In this document: positions 5,550 through 6,154 of the stretch, piece after piece
Numbering within the stretch: position 1 is the first letter of the stretch
Layout of the letters: every line of letters begins with the position of its first letter
Assembly (NCBI GenBank): GCA_007123465.1
Contig: SKLB01000008.1
Span: forward strand, 1 to 6,154
Origin: Spirochaetales bacterium
Lineage (GTDB): Bacteria > Spirochaetota > Spirochaetia > DSM-27196 > PWMO01
Direction: 5' to 3'
Length of the DNA stretch: 6,154 nt
Position numbers and translations under genes: made by a program
The notes under the pieces: model-generated
What the model was told of the DNA's origin: nothing
The model's input: only the letters and a program-made list of their open reading frames with translations
Database searches by the model: none

Positions 5550-6154
5550 ATGCACAGTTTTGACCAGATCATGAGGATTGCCAAACAGTGCGCGCGCAAC
5601 CGGCTGGCGGTAGCGTGGCCGCACGATGAGGATTCACTGCAGGCGGTCATTCAGGCGATGGATGAAGGTTTAGCTGAACCGATTCTCGTTGGCGATCCAG
5701 ACAGGATTCGCAGCGCCGCCGGGAACAGCGCGCGCTTGCGCGAACTCACTATCGTAGAGGAAAACCTCCCCGAAAATGCTGCGGCAACTGCGGTCAGGCT
5801 GGTGCGCGAAGGCCGGGCCGAGGCTCTGATGAAGGGGCTTCTGGAGACCTCGGTACTGCTCAAGGCGGTACTCGATCCCGAGCACGGACTGCGCACCGGA
5901 CGCGTTCTGAGCCACGTTGCGCTTTTCTCTGTTCCAGGTCGGGATCAGATGCTGCTGTTGAGCGATGCCGCCATGAATATCGCCCCCGATGTGGAGCAGA
6001 AGCGGCAGATCGTGCTCAACGCAGTCGAGGTGGCACACACGCTCGGTACGCCTAACCCGGCGGTTGCGATGCTGTGCGCCAAGGAGAAGGTCAACCCCAG
6101 GATGCCGGCAACCGTAGATGCACAACGGCTGCGCGAGCTGAATCAAAGCGGTGA
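5550..6154 (+). CDS. ptb: Phosphate butyryltransferase, N-terminal two-thirds (3' end outside window)
   Basis: This enzyme converts acyl-CoA plus phosphate to acyl phosphate plus CoA, feeding butyrate kinase; it is reversible. The frame stays open from ATG 5550 to the window end, giving 201 residues of a family usually near 300. Recognisable segments are LMKGLLETSVLLKAVLD (93-109), GLRTGRVLSHVALF (113-126), SDAAMNIAP (138-146) and EKVNPRMPATVDA (179-191), all typical of Ptb and close relatives. General phosphate acetyltransferase (Pta) is the main alternative. The MKG, LRTG and NPRMPATVDA wording and the presence of buk favour Ptb. AAGGA at 5536-5540 is a modest ribosome site 9 nt before the start, at the end of the gamma gene; an in-frame ATG at 5571 is a weaker option. 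An in-frame TGA immediately upstream rules out a longer start. Whether a branched-chain amino acid dehydrogenase follows is not visible. Confidence 0.92.
   Translation, partial: MHSFDQIMRIAKQCARNRLAVAWPHDEDSLQAVIQAMDEGLAEPILVGDPDRIRSAAGNSARLRELTIVEENLPENAAATAVRLVREGRAEALMKGLLETSVLLKAVLDPEHGLRTGRVLSHVALFSVPGRDQMLLLSDAAMNIAPDVEQKRQIVLNAVEVAHTLGTPNPAVAMLCAKEKVNPRMPATVDAQRLRELNQSG

Noticed and set aside
5670..6146. Minus-strand open frame of 158 codons near the 3' end
   Set aside because: It lies opposite ptb, whose + strand frame continues unbroken to the window end and has strong family motifs.
1151..6154. Acetate kinase and phosphotransacetylase with a classical butyrate pathway
   Set aside because: Kinase and transferase motifs fit Buk and Ptb better. 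No thiolase, crotonase, hydroxybutyryl-CoA or butyryl-CoA dehydrogenase genes are present in the window.

Overview
The window carries one metabolic operon under a recognisable sigma-54 control region. All genes read on the + strand. The DNA is moderately GC-rich by eye (not counted). Ferredoxin-linked 2-oxoacid oxidation, acyl-phosphate chemistry and sigma-54 control together suggest an anaerobic or fermentative bacterium. Spirochaetes, Desulfobacterota-like groups and sigma-54-bearing Firmicutes are all possible, and nothing here fixes the phylum.

Layout. Positions 3-938 hold the C-terminal part of a sigma-54-dependent activator, with its AAA+ domain and Fis-type helix-turn-helix; its sensor domain lies before the window. 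Positions 939-1150 are non-coding and dense in signals. They hold a 28-bp imperfect palindrome that is a good candidate enhancer, a separate 7-7-7 dyad, and a near-consensus -24/-12 sigma-54 promoter about 50 bp ahead of the next gene. Seven tightly packed genes follow: butyrate kinase (buk), a P-loop ATPase of unknown role, the delta, alpha, beta and gamma subunits of a 2-oxoacid:ferredoxin oxidoreductase of the VorB type, and phosphate butyryltransferase (ptb), which runs off the 3' end. Gaps are at most 11 bp and three junctions overlap.

How the genes work together (inference from family knowledge). The oxidoreductase turns a branched-chain 2-oxoacid such as 2-oxoisovalerate, plus CoA, into acyl-CoA, CO2 and reduced ferredoxin. 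Ptb exchanges CoA for phosphate, and Buk transfers the phosphate to ADP, giving a branched-chain fatty acid and ATP. The set resembles the Bacillus subtilis bkd operon (sigma-L/BkdR-controlled ptb-bcd-buk-lpdV-bkdAA-bkdAB-bkdB), with the NAD-linked branched-chain dehydrogenase complex replaced by a ferredoxin enzyme. The pathway could also run in reverse, assimilating isobutyrate or isovalerate into amino acids.

No mobile element, CRISPR array, tRNA, rRNA or clear intrinsic terminator was seen. The enzymes belong to known families. The less settled points are the regulatory design, the role of the embedded ATPase, and the direction of flux.
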